DNA of 7,077 nucleotides from Thioalkalivibrio nitratireducens. GTDB taxonomy: Bacteria; Pseudomonadota; Gammaproteobacteria; Ectothiorhodospirales; Ectothiorhodospiraceae. The translations under genes and the position numbers were made by a program. The DNA is taken from the NCBI GenBank assembly GCA_011390385.1, contig JAABSN010000174.1, positions 1-7,077 on the forward strand, read 5' to 3'. Below the pieces are notes generated by a model that saw nothing but the letters and a program-made list of their open reading frames with translations, was not told where the DNA came from and searched no databases. This document shows positions 5,744 through 7,077 of this stretch, in pieces (the first letter of the stretch is position 1; each line of letters begins with the position of its first letter).

Positions 5744-7077
5744 GCCGCCCCCTCTTCGGCCGCGGAACGCAGCGTGGTGGGCTTCGATGGCACGGTCACC
5801 CGCCGACGCAACCCGATCCGATAACGCTTGTCGGCGGCAGCAAACGCGCCGCCCAGCGCCAACAGCAGCGTGCCCGCCCAGAGCCACCCGACGAATGGCT
5901 TGTGATAGACGCGCACGGTCCAGGCGCCATCGCCCAACGGGTCACCAAGGGACACGTACACATCCCGGAACAGACCGTAGTTCACGGCAGCCTGAGTCAT
6001 GATCATGCCCGAGGCATTGTAATTGCGCTTCTCGGGGTACAGCGTGAACGCGCGGCCCCAGGGGCCGGTCACTTCCATCGTGCCCCGCCCGGCCAGATAG
6101 TTCGGGCCCGGCAGTTCCTCAACCCCCTGGAACACGAATCGGTACCCGGCGAGTTCCAGGTGACTGCCGATCGGCATGCGCACATCACGCTCGGTCTCGT
6201 AGTTGGAGACGACGGTTACTCCGACCACCAGCAGTGCCAGGCCGGCATGGGCAAGCTGCATGCCCCAGAAAGCCCGCGGCAATCGCGCAAGGTGCCGGAA
6301 CCGGCTGCCGCGGTGGTGCTGCAGACGAACGGCAAAGCCCTTCAGCACAGTGAACATGATCCAGAGTGCGAGAAACAGGCCGAGTGTCACCTGCAGGTTC
6401 ATGCCATCCAGGGTCAGCGGCAACAGCGCCGCTGTAATCAGCGCCACCGCAAACGCCCACTTCAGGCGCCACATCAAGTCGGGCAGATCGGCCTGCTTCC
6501 ATCGTGCCAGCGGACCGACCCCGACCAGAAACAGCACCGGCGCCACCAACGGCACGAAGACCGCATTGAAGTACGGAGGACCCACGGAAATCTTGCCGAG
6601 CCCCAACGCATCGAGAAACAGGGGATACAGCGTCCCGAGCAGCACCGCACCCAGGGCGGCGACCAGAAACACATTGTTGGCGAGAAGCAGCGACTCGCGC
6701 GAAAACCAGCCGAAGGAACCACCAGCCATCATGCGCGGCGCGCGCAGCGCGTACAGCGTGAGCGAGCCGCCGATCACCAGGCCGAGAAAGACGAGGATGA
6801 ACAGCCCCCGGGTCGGATCGGTGGCAAACGCGTGTACCGACGACAGCACCCCGGACCGCACCAGGAAAGTACCCAGCAGCGACAGCGAGAAGGTCGCGAT
6901 CGCCAGCAGCACGGTCCAGTTACCGAAGACACCGCGTTTCTCGGTCGCCGCGAGCGCGTGAATCAAGGCGGTACCGGCAAGCCACGGCATCAGTGAGGCG
7001 TTTTCGGTCGGATCCCAGAACCACCATCCCCCCCAGCCCAGCTCGCGGTAGGCCCACCAGCTACCCAGGCCGACGCC
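5740..7077 (-). CDS. ccmF: Heme lyase subunit CcmF (5' end outside window)
   Basis: CcmF is the multi-helix inner-membrane protein that takes heme from holo-CcmE and ligates it to apocytochrome c with CcmH and CcmI. The window holds the last 445 codons; about 200 N-terminal residues are off the right edge. At the very start of the visible part is the tryptophan-rich WWD motif (WGGWWFWDPTENASLMPW). Histidines at visible residues 40 (ALIH) and 82 (SVHAFA) are 42 apart, the same spacing as the E. coli CcmF heme ligands His261 and His303. A third, His277 (MQLAHAGLA), fits the E. coli His491 heme b ligand. EKRGVFGNWTVLL and LVRSGVLSSVHAF are family signatures. A periplasmic domain follows at about residues 293-420, then a last TM helix. 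The frame is intact and the stop overlaps ccmG by ATGA. NrfE is a related alternative, but the adjacent ccmG, ccmH and ccmI favour CcmF. Confidence 0.95.
   Translation of the reverse strand, partial: GVGLGSWWAYRELGWGGWWFWDPTENASLMPWLAGTALIHALAATEKRGVFGNWTVLLAIATFSLSLLGTFLVRSGVLSSVHAFATDPTRGLFILVFLGLVIGGSLTLYALRAPRMMAGGSFGWFSRESLLLANNVFLVAALGAVLLGTLYPLFLDALGLGKISVGPPYFNAVFVPLVAPVLFLVGVGPLARWKQADLPDLMWRLKWAFAVALITAALLPLTLDGMNLQVTLGLFLALWIMFTVLKGFAVRLQHHRGSRFRHLARLPRAFWGMQLAHAGLALLVVGVTVVSNYETERDVRMPIGSHLELAGYRFVFQGVEELPGPNYLAGRGTMEVTGPWGRAFTLYPEKRNYNASGMIMTQAAVNYGLFRDVYVSLGDPLGDGAWTVRVYHKPFVGWLWAGTLLLALGGAFAAADKRYRIGLRRRVTVPSKPTTLRSAAEEGAA

Noticed and set aside
5902..6996. Open frame of 364 codons on the plus strand opposite ccmF
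   Set aside because: It is antisense to CcmF, whose motifs and heme-ligand histidines are intact; the product is Gln/Arg/His-rich and unlike any family.
7028..7034. Run of seven C (seven G on the coding strand) in ccmF as a possible slippage or frameshift site
   Set aside because: The run encodes part of the invariant WGGWW motif and the frame stays open on both sides; it is explained by the protein sequence.

Overview
All recognisable genes in this window lie on the minus strand, so transcription runs from the right edge (7077) to the left edge (1). The genes are high-GC and come from a bacterium with System I (Ccm) cytochrome c maturation and a NarX-type nitrate/nitrite sensor. That combination suggests a respiratory or denitrifying gammaproteobacterium or close relative. 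The sequence alone does not fix a genus.

Right part (7077 to 3418): the tail of a canonical ccm operon in the order ccmF (its N-terminal part lies beyond the window), ccmG, ccmH, ccmI. The genes are tightly packed. ccmF/ccmG overlap by ATGA, ccmG/ccmH overlap by GTGA, and ccmI begins 5 nt after ccmH, probably at a TTG codon. Together they encode the heme ligation machinery: CcmF (WWD heme-handling membrane protein), CcmG (periplasmic thioredoxin-like reductant), CcmH (LRCxxC thiol protein) and CcmI (apocytochrome c chaperone with TPR and C-terminal domains).

Middle part (3330 to 1703): a second, divergent CcmG-like thioredoxin and a second, shorter CcmI-like TPR protein. Both are spaced more loosely than the core operon (87 bp and 218 bp gaps). 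The 218 bp gap holds an unusual repeat: about 10-bp-spaced CACGGAA/TTCCGTG units, and two inverted repeats arranged A-B-A'-B' so that they cannot both form as nested hairpins.

Left part (1572 to 1): the first 524 codons of a NarX-family nitrate/nitrite sensor histidine kinase. Its 3' end (the ATPase domain) lies outside the window. It has an altered P-box, a cysteine cluster in the central module and a possible hairpin that touches its ribosome binding site.

The most interesting point is the pairing of an extra CcmG/CcmI module, without its own CcmF or CcmH in view, with a nitrate sensor immediately downstream. This suggests a specialised or condition-dependent cytochrome c maturation branch linked to nitrate respiration, which is inference. 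No tRNA, rRNA, CRISPR array, insertion sequence or phage gene was seen.
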